From: Lycocorax pyrrhopterus obiensis
Lineage: Eukaryota > Chordata > Aves > Passeriformes > Paradisaeidae
DNA: 64,000 nucleotides
Direction of reading: 5' to 3'
NCBI GenBank assembly: GCA_014706295.1
Contig: JACSVZ010000002.1
Location: 131,697,431-131,761,430 of the forward strand
Positions 26,037 through 40,000 of this stretch are shown here, piece by piece (position 1 is the stretch's first letter; each line of letters opens with the position of its first letter). Made by a program: the position numbers and the translations under genes. The notes beneath the pieces are model-generated. The model had not been told where the DNA came from and ran no database searches. It saw only the letters and a program-made list of their open reading frames with translations.

Positions 26037-26064
26037 TCAATCAATCAATCAATCAATCAATCAA
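26037..26064. repeat. (TCAA)7 microsatellite
   Basis: Seven perfect TCAA tetranucleotide units in tandem. Confidence 0.97.
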
Positions 26065-26488
26065 CACTTATAGTTGTCTTTGCATAAATTTGAGAAGTAT
26101 TCCTTCCTTACTGAAACACCCAAATTCCAGGGAGTATCACAACAGCAAAGAGGAAGCGATGCAATTTCTGACTGATGTATAAATCCTATCCAGTCTTCAG
26201 CCAGTGCTGTTTCCTGGCTACATATACCCGTATGTGTGTGTTCATGTGCAAGGCTGAGAATGGCCCAGTAGATGCTGGGATGCCAGACCAGCAGTAACAC
26301 TGCATTGAAGAAATAAGAAAAAGAACGTGCTGTATATTTTTTCATACCAATACTTGCACATGCTCATACTGGTGCTTCTGAAGTCTCATTTTGGCCAGTG
26401 AATACACATATCTTTGTGCACATACGTGTGCATGCACATGTATTTATATGTATAGGTATCTAAAATGAGTTCAGGAGTGGGAAGAGAT

Positions 26489-26640
26489 CATGGAATCATA
26501 GGATCATAGAATCATGGAATGGTTTGGGTTGGAAGGAGCCTCTAAAGATCATCTATTCAAACTCCCCTGCCGCAGGCAGGGTCATCTTTCACTAGATAGG
26601 TTGTTCAAAGCACCGTCCATCCTGGCCTGGAACACCTAGG
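26489..26640 (-). mobile_element. CR1 LINE fragment, minus strand
   Basis: The copy begins at the reversed CR1 3' end (ATCATAGAATCATGGAATGG near 26,504) followed by TTGGGTTGGAAGGAGCCTCT and AAAGATCATCTATTCAAACTCC. This corresponds to the CR1 3' UTR in antisense. It continues to about GGCCTGGAACACCTAGG and stops, so only ~150 bp remain. Confidence 0.94.
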
Positions 26641-27920
26641 TGTCTAGGTTCACATGTAGATGCACTGATTTTACATGTCTATATTATAGGACATTGTAAT
26701 TTCAAAGATGATCACACTTCCCCTTCTGGAGAGACCACAGGGAAGATACTGTTGAAGTTAAATTATGGACATGTACAATGATGCCCAGGAGGACATTCCT
26801 GTGCTTCCTTTGCAATGACATTTGTGCCATCAGGACAGCCCATGACCCATCATACCCAGAAGAGTGATGGAAATCAGTGTCCAAAGACCAGGGTAGGAGG
26901 GACTGTTGTTGTAGGGGAAATCCTGCTTGACTGTATCCTTGCAGGTATTAGTAAGACCTAGCTTTCAAGTGAGCTTGTCAAATTCAAGATTCCTGTGGCA
27001 TGTGATTACACCAGCAACTAAAAAATGCTCCATTGTTTTATATAAGGAGACTTCTCAGGCTGCACCCATACTTGGCAATTTAATTGTGTCAGCATAACTG
27101 GCTACAGCTGTAAGCGGACAATTTGTAGCATGCACAAAGTAGAGATTTTTTTTTCCAGAGCTGACATCAGTTTTCCCAATTCCTTCCACATAAATGGGAA
27201 TATTCCCATTGCTCTGGTCCAGCTGCCAGGCACACTTCTGTGAGCGCCCAGCCCCTCTGTGCTGTGCCGAAACAAAGATGAAGTGTAACCAGACACTTGT
27301 CTCTGTGAGATGAGCTCATATTTAATGTTCACAAACTTTCAGATCTGCTGGAGCTATGAAGCATCTACAATTAACAAAATAAACTCATGTAATAGATTAA
27401 AATAGCTTCTACTCAATCCTTATTCTAATATGGATGGGTCTTCTATTGGTCTATAATTTTGTGAGAAAGGTATAGAGATTTCTGAAATTTCTCCTTAATA
27501 GTTCTATTTTTGGTTAGCTATCACTTGGGAAATATGCAGGTTTTAATTTGAAATGTTTTATCCTAGGTGTTGGATTTTGTATGATTTTTTTTTAAAAAAA
27601 TTGTTTAATTTGATTTGTGAAAAGTGACTTTCATCTTTAAAAAAAGATTGAGAAAAGCACATGTTTTCAGCTCTGGAAAGGTATTGGAAACCACAGGGTC
27701 TGGTATTGGAGGGAAGGAAAAAGAAGAAAGGGAAGAAGCCACCTTTCCATAAAAAATAAAAAATTGCTCACATTTACTTAATTTTGGAAAAAATTAAGGT
27801 CAATAACTTTTTTCCTACTCCTTTTCTTGCTTGGTAACTCTTCAACTTTCTGGCTGGAAGTACAAGCTCCAGAAAAGTAGAAAATTGAATGAAACTGCCT
27901 GAGGCAGCACAGAAGGATTT
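26641..27920. other. Intergenic DNA, AT-rich to the right
   Basis: No gene recognised. The stretch 27,340-27,830 is clearly AT-rich, with a T9A7 block near 27,585-27,600. Confidence 0.55.
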
Positions 27921-27924
27921 CATC

Positions 27925-28090
27925 CCGAGGAGGCAGCGGCTGGCGGTGCTGTCGGGGAGCAGAGCTGTGTAGGAGGACGCGCGGAGCAGCCTCTGATAAG
28001 AAGGCGCGACCCGCGCCGCTTATCGCGCACGTGCATCGGGGGTGCGCAGCGCGGCTCGCGTGTGCCCTCGCTCCCGAGAGCAGCCCACGC
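27925..28090. promoter_or_regulatory. Isolated CpG micro-island with GATA palindrome
   Basis: About 165 bp with very dense CpG sits between AT-rich flanks. It holds an imperfect palindrome at 27995-28024: GATAAG and GGCGCG on the left pair with CGCGCC and CTTATC on the right. This places two inverted GATA-factor sites around a GC core. A palindromic E-box, CACGTG, follows at 28028-28033, next to GCGCAC/TGCGCA phrases like NRF1 half-sites. CpG retention in such an AT-rich setting suggests protection from methylation, as in an enhancer or orphan promoter, or a young GC-rich insertion. No coding exon was recognised. This is a compositional and motif call only. Confidence 0.45.
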
Positions 28091-31000
28091 TGGGCACTGC
28101 TCAGCAGTATGGGTCACATAGCTAAATTATTTTTCCAATACGGAGTCTTTCAGCTGGGAAGAGCATTTCCAGGTAATGGAAGTTTGCTGTGCACAGTAAA
28201 TTTGTGACATCTTTCTATGAGATTTTAGCTAAGAAACACAGAAAGCTGCCAAGCGAAGAGAGAAAAGATACAGTGAGAGACTATTTCTCACCTTTCTGAA
28301 ACCCTCCTCCATGAGATGGGAGCTGTACAAGGCAGGTCAGGCCTTTATTATTTAAGTCCATCATGACACAGCTTGATAACTTCAATCTCCACTTTCTTCT
28401 AGCACATATTAAAACCCTTCTCTCCAGACGCTCAGCCAAATAAATGCCCATTTATCTCATTTTTCTGCTGCTGGAGGTCTTCAGGCTGCCTCCACACAAC
28501 TCCTACACAGACTGCAAAGAATATTTACAAGCAGTCTCTCTCACACAGGTCTTAGCGCACGCACAGCATTCGTTTCATTTATTGTAGGAGGTTTCTATTT
28601 TTGTGTCAGTACCTCCCAATAGGCTTTGCTCTAGCTCACATTACATCAGTTTTTTATATACGGTGGACAGTCTAGAATGATAACAGGGATGCAGCAGTGC
28701 AAAATGGCTTCAGACTTTTCTTTCTATAGGACAAAAGCGAACTGTCTGCTTTTTCTCCTAATTTTTCCATGCAAGCTTCAAGTAGCACCATAATTGGACA
28801 ACTGTCGGATCAGAATTGGACCATTTAGTTAGTACCCTGCCTCTTGCACTGACCAGGGCCATAGACCTCAGAGATGACTGGGAACAACTTGGCCATCCCT
28901 GTGATTTCTTGACACTCCAGAAAGCAGGTGGGTAGCTTTAACTACTAAACCTGAGACTACATTTGCTAGGAAGGGTGTTTCAGTGCATAAACCATTAAAT
29001 TTCGATTCAAGAGACCCAAGATTTTTTTATCTGAACCATGGATCATCAAGAAATCAGGCCATTCACTTTAGCTGTCTTTATTTGTAAAATTCCCTGTCTT
29101 GCTGGTCACTGGGACATATTGGGATACCATAGTGATGGTGCCCACATAGCTCCCAGAAAGCTACTAGGGTGCCAAGAGGTCATATCCCCTTGCCAGGACT
29201 TGGTGTGATGGAAGGAGTACCCAGGGTGTGTCCTGGCTGTGTTTCCAGACTGTAGTTTCTTGGATTTATAGCTCAGTCACAATGAGCTTAGGTGACAGAT
29301 TTGTCCACACTCCTATGTTTGTACATGCTTTGATTAGAACTCCCAGGGATTAGGTGGAAAATTATCTTTCTGTGCCCAGAGGAGTCTGGGCCTCTTCACA
29401 GAAACCTCTGTAGCTTGTCAGTGTGAAACGATGCTCCTCCCACAGGAGCTGTGTGCAGACTCACTCATGTTTTACATAAGCCGCTGAATCAGTGTCAAAT
29501 GTGATCATTTATGGTCATTCCTCAGTCAGCCTGGACTCTTTGAGTGGATGAGTGACCTCGAGTTTGTGGAGTTTAGGCTCTCTTGCCAATTCCCTGAACT
29601 GTCCCACAGATAAAGTTTATTGTGAGTATCTGTCTTACCCAATAGAAAGGCAGGAAAAGATGTTTAGCTAACTAACTGCAAGATATTCTCTACATTTTTT
29701 TTGATGTTTGAATGAAGTAAAATATGACCGTAAAAGCATCAGTAAATACTGCAGCTGTCATGTAAACACATCAGATATACAACTGCTCTTTCTTTGTTCT
29801 TTACTAATAATAGAGAAGTTGTAGAAGGAAGACTTGTGCATACCTTCCACTGTGTGGGCTCCTTTCCATCCCTTCAGCAGTGATGTTTTCCTATCAGGAA
29901 GTCTTTCAGTGATCTTCCTGTGAAGGAAAAAGACAGGTGAATGGATCTGGAGAAGCTGGGTGCTGCTCTTGCCAGGAATTGAGGTCCTTGTGAACAGATC
30001 GTACCTGATACTCTGTGCTCCAGGGTGCAGAGGACTGTGGTGGTGTTTACAGGTAGGACTGTCCCAAGAGCTGTGGTTGCCATGCAGGGATGCTAATGTG
30101 TGATTTCTCCAATGAGATTTTGGGCTCAGTCACCCAAACTAAGCAAGGTGCTGCCCGTTCAGCTCTGTGATGCTCTCCAAGCAGAAGTCATTTGGGGCAG
30201 AGAATGTGGGTGGGAAGGCTGAAAATCCTTTCTCTTCCTTGCACATGGTGCTATATGGGTCCCAGTGACCTCCACACACAGTCTGCCTGTTCTGAACTTG
30301 TCCCATGTCTCCACATAGCCCTGCCTTGGGATTTTGCAGGGTGGGAGACATGCAGCTCGAATCTACAGCAGGCTCCCAAAGGAAGCATGTCTGGGAACAG
30401 CAATCCACTGCTGGAGAAGTGCTGCATAATCATACACTTTTGCATAGGCAAAAGGAAAAGTGCTAACTAGTTACATTCCTTGGTAAAATAAGCCCTACCT
30501 TAAAAAACCCCATAAGGCTGCTTTTATTATACCTGACAACTCTGAGAGCTCATCTAGGGAAAAGGCCAAAGGCCACCAACTCCAGCACCTTGGACTCATA
30601 GATGCTATGATAGGTGGAAAAATTCAATATTGTGTCTTGGTCCCAAGGTAGTCATTGCATTTTGAAGGAAGCAGGAGAAACACTATGAAGCAGGATAATC
30701 CCAAATGTGATAGTGGAATGTTAGCCAGAGGCTAGGCATCCCAGAGAAATGGCTGGGGCAGGAGGAACGAGGACTAGGCAGAGAATTCCAAGCTGGTACT
30801 TCATATATCTTTTTAATTTTTACCCTAAAACTAAATACTAGATCAAAGATGGGTTCATCTTTTGACAAATTATTTTCCAAGGCTCAGGGTTTCAGGCAGG
30901 CCATAGGCTGAGATGGACAGTGGGCACTTTCACTGAAGCACTGTCGGGTTTGTCCCCAGGGTGCCACATGGATACAGAACCACAGCGGTCCTGATCCCCG

Positions 31001-34000
31001 GCAGCTTGAATCCAGCCCTCAGTTCATGACCGAGCAGCAGCGCAGAGTGCTGTGGAACGGCTGACAAAAGCACTGGCTGTGGACAGGGCATCTGTGAATG
31101 TGAAACTCAAACAGCCTCTTGACCCACAATCCACCTGTAGTTCAATCCACTCCACTCCATCAGATAGAAGCCGCTTGCAGCTATGCAAATAGTCCATCCT
31201 ACCTGTCTTGTTGGCCTTCCCTCTGCCCAACGTAATTAGTGTGGTGAGTAAATAGAACAACGAGGTCAAATACAGGGCTAGATTTTCCCTGAAATGGTTC
31301 CAGATATGGCCGGGACACCTGAAAATGTGGTATCCACAGAGCCTGCTCTGGGAGCACTAGCTGCAACATCCATCCGTCCAGAGGCGGGATGAACCAGAGT
31401 GGGGTGGCAAAGTTAGCAGCCTCTGAAACTTTAGGCTGATGGTTAAAATAAGTAAAATGCCATCTGTATCCACTGATTTATGTAACAACCGGTATTTTCC
31501 TCGTTGGAGCTCTGAAGTTGTGCTCACACATTCCTTTGCTTCAGATGCATTTCCAGGGCAAATTACAACAGTACCTGACATGGTAGGGGCTTTTTAACAC
31601 GGCATCAGGCGCCAGGTGATATTTTTATAAGTACTAAGTCAAGACAGTCTGCTAGGGAGGCAGGCAAGCCCAGTCAAGTTCTCACATACTCATTCTATGG
31701 TATGAAGCCAAACTGCGAAGTTTTCCAAGTATTTTAATGAATGCGTTTCAGACCTTTTTATTAACTTTTAATGCCTCTTTATTTTGGCAGTTCAGTGCTG
31801 TGCTACAGGAAAGGCCAAGACACCCTTCAGTGCTGTTCCAGATAAATATGCTTTAACCACAAATTAACACTTATATCTTGTACTGCTTCTGAAGCTGAAG
31901 GCCCCATGATCTGTCTGAGAATTGCTGTTTGCAGTTCCAGTTCATGATTGTGCTAAATGAAGTCCCAGCCAGCTGAGGATCTAGCAGAAAGCACTCCTTC
32001 CTCGATGCCTAGGCAGAGTTGGCAACTTGAGAGAAATGTGGGAATGGCAGCCCTGTTTGTTGGGCTTTCTTGGAGGGATTTTGGAGGCAGACTCCACTTC
32101 TGGAGGACGGAGCTGGGTGGCAGGGTGGGGAGGGAAAGGGGTTCATTGGAGGAGCAGCTCAGAGGATGTAAGGGAGACCCTGCAGGTCTGTCCTGCTCTG
32201 AGCCCTCTGCACATGCCATTGTAGCCCCAGTGGAGAGTGACACTGGAGGTGCTGCATCCTTGGCCTCTGCTTGCTTGGCTGAGTAAATCTCCTTTCTTTA
32301 CTCTCACAGTTTACTTTTGATTAACAGTATGAGAAGTATTCAGCATTCTTGAAGGTGGGAGATGCCCATAAAACACTACTTTGTTTCTTTCAGAAATTTG
32401 TTTCCAGATCCCCTTTGGAGGTGAACTTCAAAATTGGGATTGACATTTCTGTTTCTCTATAAAAGAGCCCGTTCCAGTCCAGGCCTTAAATCACTCCCTT
32501 TTTACCTAGAAAGCAATAAGGATATAACCTCTACCTCCCCAGAATGTCCTCGAGCCACATCCTGAGACATTATTTCAACAAGTTCTTCCAACAGAGGTAG
32601 GCCAGGCTGGAACTACATGCATCCTGTTAAGTCTTCCATTACTTTGCCAAATTTAGGAGATTTCCAGTTCTTAATAAAGTGGACACACATGAATGCAGCC
32701 AGAGTGCAAAATAAGTGTTAATATTTTCTTTGCCCTTTTCATTTCATTACTCTTTAACAGCCTTATGAAAAAAAAATGCCTTCTCTGTCCTCCTTCCTGT
32801 TTGCTGTTTTTGCTTTTTCAGAAGATCTAGGCTGATCTAAATATAGTGAAATATATCAGTGTCTCCCCCATCAAGTGTGTTCAGCTGTGACTCGAGTGTG
32901 GTTTTGCACCACTGCCTTCTAAATGTGCAAACACATTACCAGGCTTGCACGACTTCCCTGTGCATGTACCCATGAATGAAGTCAGCAATAGCAAACCGTA
33001 GGCCAGGCACAAAGACCTGGCTCTGTAGGTCATCCTGGCTCAGACTAAAATTGAATCCTTTGTGCCTTGCTACGTTGGAGCAAAGCCCTCTGTGGAGTGT
33101 GACCACCTCCAACCCCACTTCTGAAAATAACTAGTGCTGTTGCATGGTACTGGCAGAGTAAGAGCTTAGATTCATTCTTGAGAAAAATAATGTTCATGTG
33201 TGAATTCTCTTTTTTTGTTGTTGCAATGCTCACTTGCTTAAGCTGTTCCTTGATCCAAATTTCAGATCTCATCAGCTGGTGATTACTAGAATCAGCAATT
33301 AGAGGCTGACAGAGAGCAATTCCTAAAGTGTTTGAACTTGTTTCTCAACAGACCTTGTTGAGATCAGCTCCTGGTCGAGCCCAATACAGACACCTTTGGG
33401 CACTTGTTATTGCTCTGGTAGTTGGTACTGGAGCTGAGCCCAACTGACCACAGGGATATCCCACTCCATATGGTGTCATGCTCAGCATTTAAAACCAGGG
33501 ATGAAGGAAGGAAGGAAGAGGGTGGCACATTCAGAGTGATGCCATTAGTCTTCCCAAGTCACCATTACATGTGATGGATCCCTGTTTTCCTGGGGGTGGC
33601 TGAACTCCTGCCTGCCCCTGGGGAGTGGTGAATGAACGCCTTGTTTTGCTTTGCTTGCACATGGGGCTTTTGCTTTACATGTAGTTATCTCAATCCATGA
33701 GTTTCCCTGCTTTTACCCTTCCAAATCTCTCCCTTATCCCACAGAGGGGTAGTGAGTGAGTGGGTGTGTTGGGCTTAGTTGCTGGCTGGATGTAAACCAC
33801 AACAGGTCTCCAGACAGTGCACGTGGAACTGCCTGAGGCTTTTCTGTGTGGTGCTTGAAAGACCAATCAAGAACTCCTTGAAAGTGCTTTCCATCCTTCA
33901 CTTTCTTGCTTGCTCTTGCCAGCTGTTTCCTTTCTCTGGTCTAAGAAACTTGGGAGTCTGTAGGGCTTTATGCACAGCCACAAACCCAGAACAAGTAGGC

Positions 34001-37000
34001 AGACAAGCAGCTGCTGAGGACCAAGTCACCTCCTCTTGTACCTACAAACTGTGGGTTCTGTCACTATCCATGCTCTCTCCTGTGTGCCAAACCCTGATGA
34101 TTACCTGCAATCAGTCCTACAAGAGTGCAACAATCAGAATAAACCTGAATCTTGTAAATGTCGCGTTGTGCCTTGAATGACCTGTGGCTCTTGAATGTGT
34201 GGCTTTGCTTTTCCCAAATAGATTCAAGCTGTCTTGCATGAGGACTAGATCCCATAGCAGCAAGCAGCCTTTTTGGCAGCACAACCTCTGCAGGCAGCAG
34301 ACCCTTTTTTCCTATGCATGAGATTATCAGCATGGTAGAAAAATCAATTTTCCTTATTTGTGTGTCACATCCCAAAATTTAGGTGACTGCAAAGGCGGGG
34401 TTCCCCTGCTTCTTGCACAGGGGCCCAGCTGAAGCCAGTGAAAATGTGGAATATGCCCACGTACTGCCTTTGATAACCCATCTATTCCCAGTGTGTAGCT
34501 ATGTGCTCAATTTATAACTCCCTAAATTAAACCATGCTCTGGATTGCCCTTCCTCTGGGGTCACCAGTGGTGCTCCAGACCTGAGTACAAATGTACAGAT
34601 GTGCCCGACAGAGAGAAGTGAAATTATTCTCCTAACTGCTGGTGTCAAAGCAGTATTGCTAGGGCTTTCAAAGCAGGCACAAGAATGCATCAGCTGGGCA
34701 GTGTCGGGACTGAGGCCCCAACACAGACATGCAATAAGAGTTCACACAGTCTCAGGTCAAGCCAAAAGCACTCTTGCAGCTGGGGCCCATGCAGGGCCTG
34801 GGGCTGGCCTGGGCAGGGGTCCAGTGGCATGGGCATGTCACCCAAATAGTCTTTTGAAGAACAGTTTTCAAGTTGTTGGGGTTTTTTAGCACAAAAGGAA
34901 AAGCCAGCCCTATTTCCCTCAAGTGACATCTCCATCCTCGCCAAGGGTCACTGTCTTTGACAAATGTCCACCACTGGCCAAAACCACTGTAGTTCCATCA
35001 TTGCTGTAGATCCAGGTTTCTAAGAGAAGCGGCTTATGCAGTCATGTGTGAGTGTGTGTGTGTGCATACATGTGTGGGCGTGTATGTCTGTGTGTCTGGC
35101 TGTTTATCTGCCTGTCATCCCCTGCTGAGCTGTGAAGCCACTGGCTGACTCAACTGGATGTCAGACATGTAATTAGCTACCTATTGGTTTCACAAAAATA
35201 AAGGAGTAGAGGGAGGAAAGAGAGAAAAAAAACCCCACCAAACTGTAGAAAAAGTGGCCACAAGAGCTTGCAATTTATCACTCACCAGAGGGTGCGCATG
35301 GGATAGTGGTTTTCAAAATGTTCCTGCTGCAAAAAAGCCTCCAGTTGGCAGTTACTGGTTCCTGGAAGCCAGATCAGCCATTAATAACAGAAAACTCCAC
35401 AGGAACTCAGGTCTGCTATGTACATATGGGGATGCTTTTAAACAGCTTGTAACCTGACTGGGATTTGGTGGATTTTCACAGGCACAGGAAGACCCGTGTC
35501 CCATGCCAAGCTGCAGCGCCAGTGTCAGGACATCTCAAGAGAAAGGTGATAAAACCATCTGCTCTTCCCAGGGTGAGCACTCCAGTGCCCAGCCCAAGGC
35601 TCCTCCTGCAAATGGCTAGCCCATGCCACCAATCCTGGCTAAGTCTCAAATGCAGGCTAGAGGTTGATACCCCGAGAACAATTTCATCTTAAAATAGTTG
35701 AAGTTTGGCAATCAGGAGCAGGATGGGTGCCACTGGGGAGGATCAGATGCCCTGCATGTTAGCCAGTGCTGCAGCAAGTGCTGGGAGCAGGAGCTTGCGG
35801 GGAGCTTGGCACTGTGAAGGGGCAGACCTCACTGGACGTAGAGACAGGCATTGGATGGGAAGCTGGGGATGCCTCTGTCACTACTTGTAAATAAAAGAGG
35901 CCTGGGTCTGCTTTCTGGATTGGGTAGGGGTGGTTAAGCACAGCTCCTGTCCGTATGGTGAGGTTCTCTGCTGTCCCCGGCAGGGTCAGCTGCTCCATCA
36001 GGGACATGGTGGCCCAAATGCCAGGGCCACTGCTTACGGGGGGAGCTGGGAAGGGGGAGAGGTCTCCCTGGGAGTGGGAGGGAGTGGGTGCCATGCTGCA
36101 GCATGCAACATCCTGCTCTGCACAATGAGCCTGAGGAAAATTGGCAAGTGGGATGGGGCAGGATTTGAAATGTATGTGAGCAGTGGAGGGAAGGGGGCTT
36201 AAGCAATTATTTGGGGCATGAAGCAATGCAGAAATATTTCCCAAGAAGCCCTAACACACTAGGTGCTGCTGAGGTGCTTCCTAGGAAAGCAGACGCCGTG
36301 GCTCTCAGCAAGGGCTGCCTGCTGCTCTGTGCAGGGTGAGGCAGCCGGCGTGCCCGGGACACAGGCAGGCAGCAGCTGCCAGCCTTCTCCCAGAGATCAC
36401 TGCAGCGTCACAGGAGCCTGCGGAGGTCTCACACTTTGCTACCTGGAGTGGTTTCAGTAGTGTGAAAAATGTGTCTGAAGAGTTAAAATCCTGTCAGGCT
36501 TTGTGCATCTCTATATGCAAATACCAGTTGCTAATCTGACACAAAACATGCCATGGTCCGTGGCCTATCAGGCTGTGCTCACAGGAGAAGGGGTGGGGAT
36601 GAACCCCACAGCCGTTGGGTGGCTGACACTCATCCAGTTTCTTGTACTGTTCTGCACCCACAGTCATCCTCCTCAACTCTGTCACAGTCCAGAGGTGAAA
36701 AAAGTAACATATTTTTATTGTTGGGAGGCCTCTGTTATTTGGCTGCAACTGCAAATGCCCTGTCCCCTTGCCGAGAAGCTTGCAAGCATACGCCAGCCCT
36801 CCCAGGATGCTGCTAACAACTGATGCATTATTTGAAAATCAGATGTGGAAGAGGCTGGTGGGTGCAGGAGCCTCCAGTGCCCTGGACATATGGATGGGGA
36901 CCAAAGGCCAGAACTGTGTTAGTGCTTTTCAAACTCAATTAAACCTAGAAACTCAGCATGCTCCAGACCATCAAAACCAGGTAGGAGTGTATGAAAGCAA

Positions 37001-40000
37001 GGGGAAAAGGACATTTGAAAGTCACACCAGAACTGAAGATTCGGAGATAAATGCCAGTGGTACCGGAGAAAGCAGTGACACTTGCAGCATACATCTAAAA
37101 TACAGGCAAAGCTATGTGAAAGAGCAAACACTGGGAACAAGGGAAAAAGAGCCTTCTTGAACAAAGGTAGAGGCAGATCTGGGTGAGCCAGCTGGAAAAA
37201 TCCTCTCGTTCTTTTAGATGATTATTCACATGAGCATCATTCATGAGTTCACACATTCAGCATGACTGAGGAATACAGCAGCTAAAGAGGAGGCATGTGT
37301 ACACAGTCATTTTTAATCAGATGCAGCTACTTGATGTATCATGCCTGATAACTGGCCACTGAATTATGACTGCAAGTTCAGACATGTAACTGCCCACCCC
37401 TCAACTTCTGGGAAAGAGTGACCTGAGACATAAAATCCATGAGGAAAGATGCAGAGTCAAACTCTGATTTAAATTTATGACTAGATGGCACCAGCACCAC
37501 AGGAGCTGTAACCTTTGATGCTGCTACTCAAGAGAAAACTAAAAGCAAGTCTGCTCAGCTTGCTGCAGGCTGAAGTTCCAGTCACTGGGATTTACAGATT
37601 TGCAGAGGCAGACCCTCTGGGTCTTCTCTTTTGACTGCAAGAAGTGGCTTCCCCATAAATGTGCTGGGGGAATTCCACTTTCACACCAAACACTCCCTGT
37701 GGCATCTTTAGGAGAGCTCAGCTGGGCTGGGAGCTGCTCAGATGGAAATATGACACTGACAGGCACCACTTTCAAGGGTGAGGATGATGTGGGCAGAGTT
37801 ATCCATGAACAGAATAAAACCGTAGAAGTTGTGGGAAAGAGCTGAGAGTTGCTTTTCATAATGTCTCATGAGGTGGATTTCATGACTTGTATTGCTCCAT
37901 GGAAGTTAAGAACCCAGCTGCAGACAGCATCCAGTTGCCTCTGGTTCGAGCTCAGCCAGGGGAGAGGGTGGCTGGAGCATCATATCCTTGTCACTCCCAT
38001 CTCTTGGAGTTCGAGAGCGCGACAGAGTGAGAGCTATACTGGGTGCTGCTAGAAGCTTGGATGCAGTCTCTTTCCATGACAGTGGGAGAAGTCTGTGATA
38101 AGTGCATTTTCACAGTTGACAGCAGCTCAAATCAAATTTCACCACCCTTTTACCTTGAGCAATTTAGTCATCCTAAAGTGTTGTGCTAACACAACCTGCT
38201 GCCAGCAGCCAGCTCCTCCTCCCTTTCCCAGTGGGGAGAAACACGTTACAGCCACTGGTCCTTACATTCCCCTAAAAATGCTCATTTCTCCACCATGGCT
38301 AGATCTATTCAAAGATGCATTTTCATCAATGTAGCACTACAGCAGCAAGGGAACAGGGATGGATGGGGCTGGACCAAAGGGCTCCAAAAGAGACTTCAGG
38401 AGAGCATGATGGGGCTGGGGCCCAAGCCCAGGCAGGGCTGAAACGCCAGCCCGGCTGGCCAACAGAGCTCACAGCAGCTTGGCCCCTTCTTCCAGCACCT
38501 CTGCCAGGGACACAGGGTGGGAAGCTGCAGTATTGGAGACAGGAGACTGCTGTGTCTGCAGCTCATGGAGGTTGTACCTGATGTAAGAGCTCCCTTGGGC
38601 AGCACCAGTTGAGCAATGACTGCAGAGAGCCCTCTGTGACCACAGGTATGTCAGAGTAACTACAAGAGGTGGTTTTACATCATCTGTGGGTATGGCCCAA
38701 CTTATTAAACAGGCTCTAAAATACTTGGTCTCTGCACTGCAAGTAATAAAAGTGACTAGTATCCATTTCTTTCACAGGGTGAGCTTAAACAAGGCTGGCA
38801 AGGGATTTTACAGGTGTCAAATTGTTTCTGTGTATTCATACATAAATGTCAGGTATAACAATAATTGTTTGAGTTGGGTTTTTTTTATTTTTACACAGTC
38901 ATAAAGTTGTAACTTACTGCACAGCAGTCTTTTCTTCCAGGTCATCTCACAGTGCTGGCTATGCTCCTGGAGAGAGAGAAAGAAGGCTTTAAAAGATTTA
39001 GTTCCAAATTATTTGCAAAACCTGTCTGAAAATACATTTCACTAAGGATTTTTGAATCACTAAAATATGAAGTAAAATCTAATGGGGCATTTCTCACACT
39101 AAAAAAAACCATTATTTAAAAAAACCCCATCCAGTCTGAATCTGCGGGGAAAAAAAATCTGAAAGTGACCTTCTTAGCTTATTTCAGTTGTTAGCAGGAT
39201 GTTTTTCAGGAGTAGAAAGGTGAATTTCCTTTTGACTCCATGCCTCATTCAGCTTCCCACAGAGTGCAGTTGTAAAGACCATAAGAGTTTTCACAAGATA
39301 ATAGGGATAAATTGAATTGAAATGTTCTCTAGTTCATAGGTCCTAAGGCTAGATTTACACATCAGCATCTGAGAAAGGGGAGGAGTGGACTATGGAGATG
39401 TTCACCAGCCTTGCATTACCATTGGCTTTGGCATGGAGATTGAACCTTATAATCCTGTATTGTGTGTTTTGAGGGGTGTCTGGTGACATCAGGTGCTCCT
39501 GGTTTATTTCCTAATAAATCTTGTCACATAACTGTTCTTTGCAACCCCTGCCTTGGCACAGCCACTGGGGCTTGTTGGCTAACAGAAAAGGAGGCTTAAA
39601 AGGGCTTGGAGGACAAGGCTCTGTAAAGAAACACACTCAGATTGTCCTTCTGAAAGTGTCTGTCATCTGCTGCATGGGCTAACCTGTGCAAAACCACCTG
39701 TCCTCCCCTGAAGTTGGACATCCAGGGCAAGTGGTCTCCTTCAAGTGAGTGTGATGAGATATTCCAAGACCAGATTAAACTGCTTCCCAAACCCAAAGTG
39801 CTGCATAGGACCTCAAATATATCTCCTACCTGTGAAAGCTGCATATAACACCCTGTGCTGTTTTCAGAGATAATTGCACTGACAGAGGGAGATTTTATTT
39901 AAATGGCTGCCATAACTTCTTTTAGCCATGGAAAGAAACAGGCTGGGACATGTCAGTTGTCTGCTCAGGCTTTGTAGGAGGCTTTCATCCTGCACTGCTC

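Noticed and set aside
39945..39954. p53/p63-type half-site GGGACATGTC
   Set aside because: The adjoining decamer does not fit the second half-site, so a full element is not supported.
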